64,000 bases of DNA from Butyrivibrio sp. INlla18 (GTDB lineage Bacteria; Bacillota; Clostridia; Lachnospirales; Lachnospiraceae): NCBI RefSeq assembly GCF_900103635.1, contig NZ_FMXK01000008.1:62001-126000 (forward strand). The letters run 5' to 3'. The position numbers and the translations under genes are program-made. Each line of letters begins with the position of its first letter. Position 1 is the stretch's first letter. The notes beneath the pieces are model-generated. The model searched no databases, was not told the origin of the DNA, and worked only from the letters and a program-made list of their open reading frames with translations. This document shows, piece by piece, positions 22,456 to 32,626 of the stretch.

Positions 22456-24225
22456 ATGAGTGAGGAAATCTTAAGTGCTATTGACTCAAGTGTTTTTGGC
22501 GTTTGGTTTTTGATTGGTGCTGCTCTTGTATTCTGGATGCAGGCTGGATTTGCAATGTGTGAGGCTGGTTTTACAAGAGCCAAGAATACAGGAAACATCA
22601 TCATGAAGAACCTCATGGATTTCTGTATAGGAACAGTAGTATTTATTCTTATCGGTTTTGGTCTGCTTCTTGGGGAAGATTTTGCAGGCTTCATCGGAAG
22701 ACCAGGATTTGACATCTTTACAGATTATGCAAACTTCGACTGGTCAAACTTCGTATTTAACTTAGTCTTCTGTGCTACAACAGCAACAATTGTTTCAGGA
22801 TCAATGGCTGAGAGAACAAAATTTATATCATATTGTGTGTACTCGGCAGTTATCTCAGCAATCATTTATCCTATCGAAGCTCACTGGACATGGGGCGGCG
22901 GATTCCTTGCGCAGATTGGTTTCCACGATTTCGCTGGATCAACATGTATCCACATGGTAGGTGGTATCTCAGCTCTCATCGGTGCAGCAATGCTCGGTGC
23001 TCGTATCGGTAAATTCGAAAGAGACAAGGATGGCAAGGTAACAAAGGTAAATGCTTTCCCTGGTCACAACCTTGTAGCAGCAGCTCTTGGTGTATTCATC
23101 CTCTGGCTTGGCTGGTACGGATTCAACGGAGCAGCTTGTACTTCGATCGATCAGCTCGGCTCTGTATTTGTAACAACAACAATCGCTCCAGCGCTTGCAA
23201 CAGTAACATGTATGATCTTCACATGGGTTAAGTATGGTAAGCCTGATGTTTCAATGTGTCTCAACGCTTCACTTGCAGGTCTTGTTGCTATCACAGCTCC
23301 TTGTGATGTTACAGATGCATTTGGTGCTATCGTGATCGGTATCGTAGCTGGTCTTCTTGTTTGCTTTGGTGTTTGGTTCCTTGATTACAAGCTTCATGTT
23401 GATGATCCTGTTGGTGCCGTAGCAGTTCACTGCTTAAACGGTATCTGGGGAACAATCGCTGTAGGTCTTTTTGCTACATCTTCTGCACCAGGATATTCAA
23501 TTGCTGATTCACAGGGAAATGTAATGACAGGTCTTTTCTACGGCGGTGGATTCAAGCTCCTTGGAATTCAGCTCTTTGGTTTCCTTGTAGTTGCAGCTTG
23601 GACAGCAGTTACGATCACAATCACATTCTTTATTATCAAAAAAGTTTTAGGACTTCGTGTTTCAGAAGAGGAAGAGATCCTTGGTCTTGACTCAACAGAG
23701 CACGGCCTTGCATCAGCATATTCAGGATTTGCCATCATGGATGTTTCAAACACTCTTAACATGGCAGTAAACGAAAATACAGACCTCGGCGTAAGCGAAT
23801 ACGAAGAGGCTTCAGAGATCCAGAAGCACGCTTCAGTGCCTGTAGTTACAGCACCAGTGCATACAGAGTCTGGAATACATAAAGTTGTTATTATCGCTAA
23901 GTTGTCCCGCTATGACAAGCTCAGACGTGCAATGAATGATCTTGGCGTAACCGGAATGACTGTCACTCAAGTTATGGGTTGTGGTGTCCAGAAAGGTTCT
24001 GGCGAAATGTATCGTGGAGTCGAGATGGATGCCACTCTCCTTCCTAAAATTAAACTGGAAGTTGTTGTTAGCAAGATTCCGGTTGAAGACGTTATAGAAG
24101 CAGCTAAGAAAACTCTTTACACAGGTCACATTGGAGACGGTAAGATCTTCGTTTACTCTCTCGACAACGTAGTCAAGATCAGAACCGGTGAGGAAGGTGC
24201 TGCAGCTCTAGCAGATGTAGAGTAA
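22456..24225 (+). CDS. amt: Ammonium channel Amt fused to a C-terminal PII signalling domain
   Basis: 589 residues from ATG 22456 (AAGGAGAGGAG upstream). Residues 1 to about 430 are an Amt channel with eleven spans; H143 (IEAHWTWGG) and H325 (VAVHCLNGIWG) are the twin pore histidines. Residues about 474-589 are a full PII/GlnK domain (KVVIIAKLSRYDKLRRAM) with a T-loop GSGEMYRGVEMDA whose tyrosine, Y519, matches Y51 of E. coli PII. In most bacteria GlnK is a separate protein that plugs the channel; here it is tethered by a linker of about 40 residues. First gene of the nitrogen operon. Confidence 0.95.
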   Translation: MSEEILSAIDSSVFGVWFLIGAALVFWMQAGFAMCEAGFTRAKNTGNIIMKNLMDFCIGTVVFILIGFGLLLGEDFAGFIGRPGFDIFTDYANFDWSNFVFNLVFCATTATIVSGSMAERTKFISYCVYSAVISAIIYPIEAHWTWGGGFLAQIGFHDFAGSTCIHMVGGISALIGAAMLGARIGKFERDKDGKVTKVNAFPGHNLVAAALGVFILWLGWYGFNGAACTSIDQLGSVFVTTTIAPALATVTCMIFTWVKYGKPDVSMCLNASLAGLVAITAPCDVTDAFGAIVIGIVAGLLVCFGVWFLDYKLHVDDPVGAVAVHCLNGIWGTIAVGLFATSSAPGYSIADSQGNVMTGLFYGGGFKLLGIQLFGFLVVAAWTAVTITITFFIIKKVLGLRVSEEEEILGLDSTEHGLASAYSGFAIMDVSNTLNMAVNENTDLGVSEYEEASEIQKHASVPVVTAPVHTESGIHKVVIIAKLSRYDKLRRAMNDLGVTGMTVTQVMGCGVQKGSGEMYRGVEMDATLLPKIKLEVVVSKIPVEDVIEAAKKTLYTGHIGDGKIFVYSLDNVVKIRTGEEGAAALADVE

Positions 24226-24251
24226 AAAATACTAAAACAGGAGGAAACGGT

Positions 24252-25835
24252 ATGTGCGCAATACTTACATACGCAAGAGAATCGGTCCGAGAAGAATTCT
24301 TTGAAGAAATGCTTTCCAGGACTGTATCCCGCGGACCAGACATGTCCAGGATACAAAAAGTCGAAGGCGGATGGATGGGCTTTAATCGCCTTTCCATCAT
24401 GGGCCTTAATGAATCAGGAATGCAGCCATTTAATTATGGAAAGAACACCGTCATTTGTAACGGCGAGCTTTACGGCTTCAAAGATCTTCGAAATTACCTT
24501 GTTTCTCTCGGATACAGTTTCAAAAGCGACAGCGATTGCGAGATACTGCTTCCTCTATATGAAAAACTTGGAACAAAAATGTTCAGTCTTCTCGATGCGG
24601 AATTTGCCTGCGTTATCTATGACGGGGAGAAAAAGAAATTCGTAGCAGCCAGAGATCCAATAGGAATCAGACCTCTCTACTACGGATATGACAGCGAAGG
24701 CTATGTAGTTTTTGCATCAGAACCAAAGAACCTGGTGGAAGTTACAGACAAGATCATGCCTTTCCCTCCAGGACATTACTACGAAGATGGTGAGTTTGTC
24801 TGCTACAAGGATATGACCGAGGTAAAAGAGGTATCAGTAGATGACCTTGAGACTATAACAGATAAGATTCACGACAAGCTATTAAACGGTATCAAGAAAA
24901 GACTTGATGCTGATGCGCCAGTTGGATTTCTTTTATCAGGCGGACTTGATTCATCTCTTGTCTGCGGCGTAGCAGCAAGCCTTTCAGATAAGCCACTTGA
25001 AACCTTTGCTATTGGAATGGATATCGACGCTATCGATCTTAAGTATGCAAGAGAAGTAGCAGAGTACATTCATAGCAATCACCACGAAGTGATCATAACC
25101 AAAGACGATGTCATAAACGCCATAGAGCCTGTTATTCACGCTCTTGGCACCTACGACATCACAACTATCAGAGCATCCATCGGAATGTATCTTCTATGTA
25201 AATGGATCCATGAGAACACAGATATCAAGGTAGTTCTCACCGGTGAGATCTCAGATGAGCTCTTTGGTTATAAATACACAGACTTTGCACCAAGTGCTCA
25301 GGCTTTCCAGGAGGAAGCTGAAAAGAGAATTCGCGAGATCCACATGTATGACGTTTTAAGAGCAGACAGATGTATCAGTGTAAACTCTCTCGAAGCAAGA
25401 GTTCCTTTCGGAGATCTGGATTTTGTGAACTATGTAATGAGCATAGATCCAGAGAAAAAGCTCAACACCTACGGAATTGGAAAGTTCCTTCTCCGTAAAG
25501 CTTTTGAAAAGGACCAGTTCATTCCACACTCGATCCTCATGAGAGAAAAAGCTGCTTTCTCAGATGCGGTTGGTCATTCACTTAGAGATGACCTTATGGA
25601 TTACGCAGATGCCAAGTACACTTACGCAGAGTACGAGACCTTGAGAAAGAAATACACACATGCAAAGCCATTTACAAAGGAATCACTTCTATATAGAGAA
25701 ACCTTTGAAAAATATTATCCAGGTCAATCGGATATGGTAATAGATTTCTGGATGCCAAATAAGAGCTGGAAAGGATGCAATGTTAACGATCCTTCCGCAA
25801 GAGTTCTTTCGAACTACGGTGCTTCAGGCGAATGA
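24252..25835 (+). CDS. asnB: Asparagine synthase (glutamine-hydrolysing), AsnB type
   Basis: 527 residues. Cys2 of the N-terminal class II glutaminase is in place (MCAILTYA; the usual Gly3 is Ala), with NGELYGF and RDPIGIRPLYYG typical of the fold. The synthetase domain has the PP-loop LLSGGLDSSL and the TGEISDELFGY motif. It would make asparagine from aspartate, glutamine and ATP. It starts 26 bases after amt with AGGAGG before it and lies in the glutamine/glutamate operon, so its supply of glutamine is co-produced. Confidence 0.93.
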   Translation: MCAILTYARESVREEFFEEMLSRTVSRGPDMSRIQKVEGGWMGFNRLSIMGLNESGMQPFNYGKNTVICNGELYGFKDLRNYLVSLGYSFKSDSDCEILLPLYEKLGTKMFSLLDAEFACVIYDGEKKKFVAARDPIGIRPLYYGYDSEGYVVFASEPKNLVEVTDKIMPFPPGHYYEDGEFVCYKDMTEVKEVSVDDLETITDKIHDKLLNGIKKRLDADAPVGFLLSGGLDSSLVCGVAASLSDKPLETFAIGMDIDAIDLKYAREVAEYIHSNHHEVIITKDDVINAIEPVIHALGTYDITTIRASIGMYLLCKWIHENTDIKVVLTGEISDELFGYKYTDFAPSAQAFQEEAEKRIREIHMYDVLRADRCISVNSLEARVPFGDLDFVNYVMSIDPEKKLNTYGIGKFLLRKAFEKDQFIPHSILMREKAAFSDAVGHSLRDDLMDYADAKYTYAEYETLRKKYTHAKPFTKESLLYRETFEKYYPGQSDMVIDFWMPNKSWKGCNVNDPSARVLSNYGASGE

Positions 25836-25873
25836 TAATTCAGTAAATTTTAACCCATTAAGGAGGAGAAAAA

Positions 25874-27982
25874 ATGATAGAAGCAAGCAAACTTACAGAG
25901 GAATTCGGATGCCTCGTATTTAACGACAGAATCATGAGGGAGCGCCTTCCCAAAGATATCTATAAGGCAGTAAAAAAGACAATCGAGAAAGGTTCACACC
26001 TTGAACTTGACGTAGCTAACTGCGTTGCAGCAACCATGAAAGAATGGGCTGTAGAAAACGGAGCTACACACTTTACACATTGGTTCCAGCCTATGACTGG
26101 CCTCACAGCTGAGAAGCACGACAGCTTCATCTCACCTACAGATGACGGCGGAGTTATCATGGAGTTTTCAGGAAAAGAGCTCGTAAAGGGCGAACCTGAT
26201 GCATCAAGCTTCCCATCAGGCGGACTTCGTGCAACATTCGAAGCAAGAGGTTATACAGCTTGGGATCCTTCATCACCAGCATTCATCAAAGACGGATCAC
26301 TTTACATCCCAACAGCTTTCTGCTCATACGGCGGAGAAGCACTTGATAAAAAGACTCCTCTTCTGAGATCAATGGAGGCTCTTTCAACTGAGGCTGTTAA
26401 GCTCCTTCACCACCTTGGATACAAGGATGTTACAAGAGTAAGCACAACAATCGGTTCAGAGCAGGAATATTTCCTCATTGACAAAGATTACTATAAAGCA
26501 AGAAAAGACCTTCTTTTCACAGGTAGAACTCTTCTTGGAGCACCTGCAACAAAGGGTCAGGAAATGGAAGATCACTACTTTGGTGTCATCAAGCCAAAGG
26601 TTTCAGCATACATGCATGATCTTGATGAAGAACTTTGGAAGCTCGGTATTCCAGCAAAGACCAAGCACAACGAAGTTGCTCCATCACAGCATGAGCTCGC
26701 TCCAGTATTTGAGACAGCAAACATCGCTGTAGATCACAACCAGCTCACAATGGAAGTTATGAAAAAAGTTGCTGACAAGCACAACTTTGCATGCCTCCTT
26801 CATGAGAAGCCATTCGAAGGAATCAATGGTTCTGGTAAGCACAACAACTGGTCAGTTTGCACTGATACAGGAATGAATCTCTTAGATCCAGGCAAGAACC
26901 CTGGCGAGAACATCCCATTCCTCGTATTCCTTATGGCAGTAATCGCAGCAGTTGATGAGTATGCACCAATCCTCAGACTCTCAGTAGCATCTGCTGGTAA
27001 CGATCACAGACTTGGCGGCAACGAGGCACCTCCAGCAATCATCTCAATCTTCGTTGGTGATGAGCTCGCAGAAGTGCTTAAGGGTGTAGAGGCTGGCTCA
27101 GCATATCAGAGTACTGGTAAAGTTCAGATGACAATGGGAGCTACAGTACTTCCACACTTCACCAAGGACAACACAGATAGAAACAGAACATCACCATTTG
27201 CCTTCACAGGTAACAAGTTCGAGTTCCGTATGCCTGGTTCAGCAGTATCAGTAGCAAATGCAAACATCGTTCTCAACACAGCAGTTGCAGAAGAAGTTGC
27301 TAAGCTCTACGAGAAGCTCAAAGGCTACAGCGGATCAGAGCTCAAAGAGAAGGTTATGGAAGTTCTTAAGGAAACACTCCTTGAGCACAAGAGAGTACTC
27401 TTTAATGGAAACGGATATACAGATGAGTGGGTTGAGGAAGCTGAAAAGAGAGGCCTTCCAAACCTCAAGTCTCTCCCAGATGCAATGCCATTCTGGATCT
27501 CAGACGAGTCAATCGCTCTCTTCACAAAGCACGGCATCTTCACAAAGGAAGAGATTCAGTCAAGATATGAGATCCTCCTTGAGAACTACTCAAAGTCAAT
27601 CCATATCGAAGCTCTCACAATGCAGGAGATGGTTCGCAAAGACCTTACAGAAGGCATCGTAGCTTATGAGAAGGATCTTGTAAAAGAAGCATCACAGAAG
27701 AAAGCACTTCTTGGCGATGGCGCTGGTTCACTTGAGATCGGTATCCTTAAGGCTCTCGACGAAGCAAGCGTAGAGATTGGCAAAGCTCTCGCTAAACTCG
27801 CTGAAGATACCAAGACAGCAGAAGGTAAGACTGAAGCTCTCGACACAGCAGAGTTCTATCAGAGAACAGTCCTTGCAGACATGGATGAACTCAGAAAGTA
27901 CGCAGACAAGGCAGAAGCTCTTATCCCTGAGAAATATCTCAGCTACCCAACATACGGACAGATGCTCTTCTCACTTAGATAA
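25874..27982 (+). CDS. glnN: Glutamine synthetase, type III
   Basis: 702 residues, the normal size of GSIII and far longer than GSI (about 450). Features include THWFQPMTGLTAEKHDSFI, ESFG-like FSGKELVKGEPDASSFPSGG (shown in part), GSEQEYFLID, the ATP-site text NHKHE-like AKTKHNEVAPSQHELAPVF, and NDHRLGGNEAPPAI. It condenses ammonium with glutamate. AAGGAGGAG precedes the start. It follows asnB after 38 bases and stands ahead of the GOGAT genes, so the full GS/GOGAT cycle is in one operon. Confidence 0.96.
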   Translation: MIEASKLTEEFGCLVFNDRIMRERLPKDIYKAVKKTIEKGSHLELDVANCVAATMKEWAVENGATHFTHWFQPMTGLTAEKHDSFISPTDDGGVIMEFSGKELVKGEPDASSFPSGGLRATFEARGYTAWDPSSPAFIKDGSLYIPTAFCSYGGEALDKKTPLLRSMEALSTEAVKLLHHLGYKDVTRVSTTIGSEQEYFLIDKDYYKARKDLLFTGRTLLGAPATKGQEMEDHYFGVIKPKVSAYMHDLDEELWKLGIPAKTKHNEVAPSQHELAPVFETANIAVDHNQLTMEVMKKVADKHNFACLLHEKPFEGINGSGKHNNWSVCTDTGMNLLDPGKNPGENIPFLVFLMAVIAAVDEYAPILRLSVASAGNDHRLGGNEAPPAIISIFVGDELAEVLKGVEAGSAYQSTGKVQMTMGATVLPHFTKDNTDRNRTSPFAFTGNKFEFRMPGSAVSVANANIVLNTAVAEEVAKLYEKLKGYSGSELKEKVMEVLKETLLEHKRVLFNGNGYTDEWVEEAEKRGLPNLKSLPDAMPFWISDESIALFTKHGIFTKEEIQSRYEILLENYSKSIHIEALTMQEMVRKDLTEGIVAYEKDLVKEASQKKALLGDGAGSLEIGILKALDEASVEIGKALAKLAEDTKTAEGKTEALDTAEFYQRTVLADMDELRKYADKAEALIPEKYLSYPTYGQMLFSLR

Positions 27983-28010
27983 AGAAAAAGATAATGCATA
28001 AAAGAAGACA

Positions 28011-28034
28011 GGGCAAGTCATTTAATGGCTTGCC
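28011..28034 (+). promoter_or_regulatory. Hairpin between glnN and gltB
   Basis: GGGCAAGTCA and TGGCTTGCCC pair around a short loop; no T-run follows. It may stabilise the upstream message or set relative expression. An in-frame ATG at 28025 lies inside it, which argues against that start for gltB. Confidence 0.55.
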
Positions 28035-28066
28035 CCGTCAGTATATTCAAAGGAAGGAAGCCCACA

Positions 28067-31000
28067 ATGGAAACATGGTTCAATGAAAAAGACGCCTGCG
28101 GTATAGGTGCGGTCATAAATATAAATGGTAAGCCTGATAATAAAGTACTGGACGATGCACTTTCCATCGTAGAAAAATTGGAGCATCGCGCAGGAAAAGA
28201 TGCAACAGGTAAAGTCGGAGACGGTGTAGGAATCTTAGTTCAGATTTCTCACAAGTTCTTTTCAAAAGAAGCTGCAAAAAGCGGTATCAAATTAAAGAAA
28301 GCCGGTGATTACGGCATTGGTATGTTCTTTTTTCCACAGGATGACATGAAGCGCATGTTTGCAAAAAGAATGCTTGAAGTCATTGCAGAAAAAGAAGGCC
28401 TTAAAGTACTGGGATGGAGAGATGTTGAGACACATCCTGAGATCCTTGGTGAAGTAGCTGTTAACTGCATGCCACATATCAGCCAGTGCTTCATTGAAAG
28501 ACCTGCTGACGTAGAAAAAGGAATCGACTTTGATAGACGCCTCTATTGCCTTAGAAGAGAGTATGAGAAGTCTTCAGAAGATACATATATTTGCTCTTTT
28601 TCATCCAGAACCATCGTTTACAAGGGCATGTTCTTAGTAGGACAGTTACGTAATTTCTATGAGGATCTTCTTTCACCAGATTATGTAACTGCTATTGCTA
28701 TGGTTCATAGCCGTTTCTCAACTAACACAACCCCTTCATGGCAGCGTGCTCATCCATATCGTATGATCGCCCACAACGGTGAGATCAATACTATCCGTGG
28801 TAACAGCGACAGAATGCTGGCCAGAGAAGAGACCATGTCATCAGATATTTTGGGTGATGACCTTGGCAAGGTATATCCAGTAATCGCTTCATCAGGTTCT
28901 GACTCAGCAATGCTTGATAACACCTTGGAATTCCTGTACATGAACGGAATGGATCTTCCTCTTGCCATGATGCTCACGATCCCTGAACCATGGAAGCACA
29001 ACGACTTCATGGATCAGAGCAGAAAAGACTTTTATCATTACTACGCAACAATGATGGAGCCATGGGACGGCCCTGCGGCAGTTCTTTTCACAGATGGAGA
29101 ACTCTTCGGTGCTACCCTTGATAGAAATGGACTGCGTCCATCAAGATACTATGTCACCAAGGATGGCAGACTCATTTTGTCATCTGAGGTTGGCGTTCTG
29201 GACATTCCAGAAGAGATCATTGAAAAGAAATCACGTCTTTCACCAGGTCATATGCTCCTTGTAAACACCAAGGAAGGACGTATCATTTCAGATGAAGAGT
29301 GTAAGGAAAAGTATGCTAAGTCAAAGCCTTACGGCGAATGGCTGGACAGATATCTTTTGCACCTTCATAAACTTAGTATTCCAAATAAAAAGATTCCAAC
29401 TCACACCCAGGAGATGCGCGACAAGCTCTACAAGGTGTTTGGTTACTCCTACGAAGATGTGAAGACTCAGATCATGCCTATGGCTACAACTGGTATCGAG
29501 CCTACAGTATCCATGGGAACCGACGTGCCACTGGCTATGCTCTCCAAGCATCACCAGCCACTATTCTGCTACTTCAAGCAGCTCTTTGCCCAGGTTACAA
29601 ACCCACCTATCGATTCACTTCGAGAGAAGGTTGTAACAGATACAACTGTTTACATCGGTTCTGATGGAAATCTGTTAAAAGAAAAGAGCGATAACTGTAA
29701 GGTTCTGGAAGTAAATAGCCCAATCCTTACCGGCGTTGATCTCATGAAGATCGAAAATCTTGATCAGCCAGGCTTCAAGGTCCAGAAGATATCTCTTTTG
29801 TACTACAAGAATACCCCAGTAGAAAGAGCCTTAGAGCAGCTGGATGTATCAGTAGACAGAGCGGTTGCAGATGGCGTAAACATCATCATCCTTTCAGATA
29901 GAGGCGTAGATGAAAACCACATGCCAATTCCTTCACTCCTTGCTGTATCTTCAGTTGAGCAGCATCTTGTAAGGACCAAGCAGCGCACAGCGGTTTCACT
30001 TATTCTTGAAAGTGGTGAGCCAAGAGACGTTCATCAGATCGCCACACTTCTTGGTTTTGGTGCACGTGCTATCCACCCATATCTTGCACAGGAGTGCATT
30101 GCAGAGCTCATCGATATCGGAATACTTGATAAAGACTATCACACTGCAATTGCAGATTATAATAAAGCTCTTCTTGGAGGCGTTGTTAAGATCGCAGCCA
30201 AGATGGGTATTTCAACCCTTCAGTCCTACCAGTCAGCAAGGATCTTTGAGGCAATCGGTCTGTCAAAAGAGCTTGTGGACAAGTACTTTACAGGAACCAC
30301 CAGCAGAGTTGGTGGTATCGGAATAAATGAGATCGGTGAGGACGTAGAGTTTAGACACAATCAGGCCTTTGATCCTCTTGGTCTTTCAACTGATTCAACT
30401 CTTGATTCCTTTGGCTTCCACAACCTCCGAAGTGGTGATGACAAGGAAGACCATATGTATAATCCAAAGACCATAGTAACTCTCCAGAGAGCAGTCAGAG
30501 AGGGTGACTACGAGAGGTTCAAGGAATATACACAGATGGTGGATGACGAGGATAGACCACACACACTTAGAGCTCTTTTATCCTTTGTACCAGCCAAAAC
30601 TCCAGTACCACTTGAGGAAGTTGAGAGCGAAGAAGAGATCGTTAAGCGTTTCCAGACAGGTGCTATGTCCTATGGATCTCTTTCCCAGGAGGCCCATGAG
30701 ACTCTTGCTATTGCCATGAACAGACTTGGTGGCAAGTCCAACACTGGTGAAGGCGGCGAGGACAAGGCTAGATTTGGAACAGAGAGAAACAGCGCAGTTA
30801 AGCAGGTTGCATCTGGTAGATTTGGCGTCAGCAGTCAGTACCTCTTAAGTGCAAAAGAGATACAGATCAAGATGGCGCAGGGTGCTAAGCCAGGTGAAGG
30901 TGGACATCTTCCTGGCAAGAAGGTATATCCTTGGGTTGCAGCAACAAGATTCTCAACTCCAGGCGTTGCCTTGATTTCACCACCACCACATCACGATATC

Positions 31001-32584
31001 TATTCAATTGAAGACCTTGCTCAGCTCATCTATGACCTTAAAAATGCTAATGATAAGGCAAGAATCTCAGTTAAGCTGGTATCAGAAGCAGGCGTAGGAA
31101 CTATAGCTTCTGGTGTTGCCAAGGCAGGAGCCCAGGTAATCCTTGTGTCAGGCTACGACGGAGGAACAGGTGCTGCTCCTTCATCATCAGTTCATCACGC
31201 AGGACTTCCATGGGAGCTTGGTGTAAGCGAAGCTCATCAGTCTCTTTTGGATAATGGACTTAGAAGCCGCGTTGTTCTCGAAACAGACGGTAAGCTCATG
31301 ACAGGTAGAGACGTTGCTATTGCAGCTCTTCTTGGTGCAGAGGAATTTGGTTTTGCTACAGCTCCACTCGTAACTATGGGCTGCATGATGATGAGAGTTT
31401 GCTCCAAGGATACATGCCCATTTGGTATAGCTACTCAGAATGAAGAGCTCAGAAAGAGATTTAAAGGTAAGCCTGAATATGTAATGAATTTCATGCTCTT
31501 TGTGGCAAGGCAGCTTCGTGAGATCATGAGTGAGCTCGGATTTAGAACTGTAGAAGAGATGGTTGGTCACACAGATCGTCTTCAGATGAGAAGCTATGAC
31601 GAAGCTACTGCAAGCGAAAGTCAGCGCAAGAATTCTGCTGACCTTAGAAGAATCCTTGATTCAAGATATGCAGGCGCTGAGAATAATCACTTTGATCCAA
31701 AGGATGTTTATAACTTTGAACTTGAGAAGACCCTTGATTCAAGAGTTCTAATCCCAGAGTATGAGAAGAGCAAAAAGAATCTTGGAAGCAAGCAGATCAA
31801 GATGAAGGTAGATATCTCAAGTACTGACAGAAGCTTTGGTACTCTTCTTGGCAGCAGAGTTACTGCAGATTATGAGAATAAGCTTGCAGATGATTCAATC
31901 CTTGTGGAGGCCAACGGCGGCGGTGGTCAGTCCTTTGGCGCATTCCTTCCAAAGGGTGTCACATTAAAGCTCTACGGCGATGCAAACGATGGCTTTGGAA
32001 AGGGACTTTCTGGCGGTAAGGTGATCGTAAGACCATCAGATAAGGCAACTTATAACGCTCACGATAACATCATAATCGGTAACGTAGCTCTTTACGGTGC
32101 TACAGCCGGAAAGGCTTATGTATGCGGTATCGCAGGTGAAAGATTCTGCGTTAGAAACTCAGGTGCTGTGGCAGTTGCAGAGGGATGCGGTGATCACGGT
32201 CTTGAATATATGACTGGTGGACGAGCAGTTATCCTTGGAATGACAGGCAAGAACTTTGCTGCTGGTATGAGCGGCGGTATAGCTTACGTTCTTGATAGAG
32301 AGCACACTCTTTATCTTAGAATGAACAAGGATATGGCTTCACTCTACGAAGTAACTGAGAAGTATGACATTGCAGAGCTTCGTATGATCATCGAAGATTA
32401 CGTAAAAGAAACTGATTCAGAGTTTGGTAAAGAGATCCTAGATAATTTTGAAAGCTTCATTCCTGACTTCAAGAAGATAGTTCCAAATGATTATCAGAAG
32501 ATGCTTACAGCTATAGGCAGGTACGAGGAACAGGGAATTGACCACGAACACGCTGTTCTTGAAGCATTTAAAGAGCTTACTTGA
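28067..32584 (+). CDS. gltB: Glutamate synthase (NADPH) large subunit
   Basis: 1505 residues from ATG 28067, chosen because AGGAAGGA precedes it; an in-frame ATG at 28025 would add 14 unlikely residues. Cys11 (EKDACGIG) becomes the N-terminal nucleophile of the glutaminase after removal of a short propeptide. The FMN-binding central domain holds GEGGEDKARFG and LVSEAGVGTIASGVAKAGA, the [3Fe-4S] cysteines are in CMMMRVCSKDTCPFG, and the C-terminal GXGXG helix repeats (SGGKVIV, GATAGKAYVCG, ERFCVRNSG) are complete. It makes two glutamates from glutamine and 2-oxoglutarate with electrons from GltD. Confidence 0.97.
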   Translation: METWFNEKDACGIGAVININGKPDNKVLDDALSIVEKLEHRAGKDATGKVGDGVGILVQISHKFFSKEAAKSGIKLKKAGDYGIGMFFFPQDDMKRMFAKRMLEVIAEKEGLKVLGWRDVETHPEILGEVAVNCMPHISQCFIERPADVEKGIDFDRRLYCLRREYEKSSEDTYICSFSSRTIVYKGMFLVGQLRNFYEDLLSPDYVTAIAMVHSRFSTNTTPSWQRAHPYRMIAHNGEINTIRGNSDRMLAREETMSSDILGDDLGKVYPVIASSGSDSAMLDNTLEFLYMNGMDLPLAMMLTIPEPWKHNDFMDQSRKDFYHYYATMMEPWDGPAAVLFTDGELFGATLDRNGLRPSRYYVTKDGRLILSSEVGVLDIPEEIIEKKSRLSPGHMLLVNTKEGRIISDEECKEKYAKSKPYGEWLDRYLLHLHKLSIPNKKIPTHTQEMRDKLYKVFGYSYEDVKTQIMPMATTGIEPTVSMGTDVPLAMLSKHHQPLFCYFKQLFAQVTNPPIDSLREKVVTDTTVYIGSDGNLLKEKSDNCKVLEVNSPILTGVDLMKIENLDQPGFKVQKISLLYYKNTPVERALEQLDVSVDRAVADGVNIIILSDRGVDENHMPIPSLLAVSSVEQHLVRTKQRTAVSLILESGEPRDVHQIATLLGFGARAIHPYLAQECIAELIDIGILDKDYHTAIADYNKALLGGVVKIAAKMGISTLQSYQSARIFEAIGLSKELVDKYFTGTTSRVGGIGINEIGEDVEFRHNQAFDPLGLSTDSTLDSFGFHNLRSGDDKEDHMYNPKTIVTLQRAVREGDYERFKEYTQMVDDEDRPHTLRALLSFVPAKTPVPLEEVESEEEIVKRFQTGAMSYGSLSQEAHETLAIAMNRLGGKSNTGEGGEDKARFGTERNSAVKQVASGRFGVSSQYLLSAKEIQIKMAQGAKPGEGGHLPGKKVYPWVAATRFSTPGVALISPPPHHDIYSIEDLAQLIYDLKNANDKARISVKLVSEAGVGTIASGVAKAGAQVILVSGYDGGTGAAPSSSVHHAGLPWELGVSEAHQSLLDNGLRSRVVLETDGKLMTGRDVAIAALLGAEEFGFATAPLVTMGCMMMRVCSKDTCPFGIATQNEELRKRFKGKPEYVMNFMLFVARQLREIMSELGFRTVEEMVGHTDRLQMRSYDEATASESQRKNSADLRRILDSRYAGAENNHFDPKDVYNFELEKTLDSRVLIPEYEKSKKNLGSKQIKMKVDISSTDRSFGTLLGSRVTADYENKLADDSILVEANGGGGQSFGAFLPKGVTLKLYGDANDGFGKGLSGGKVIVRPSDKATYNAHDNIIIGNVALYGATAGKAYVCGIAGERFCVRNSGAVAVAEGCGDHGLEYMTGGRAVILGMTGKNFAAGMSGGIAYVLDREHTLYLRMNKDMASLYEVTEKYDIAELRMIIEDYVKETDSEFGKEILDNFESFIPDFKKIVPNDYQKMLTAIGRYEEQGIDHEHAVLEAFKELT

Positions 32585-32626
32585 TAACTGTAAACATTCA
32601 TCTGAGAATTAGATAGGAGATTGAAA

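Noticed and set aside
28025-28066. Upstream ATG for gltB
   Set aside because: It lies in a hairpin without a ribosome site; ATG 28067 has AGGAAGGA before it and places the catalytic Cys at 11, as expected for a short propeptide.
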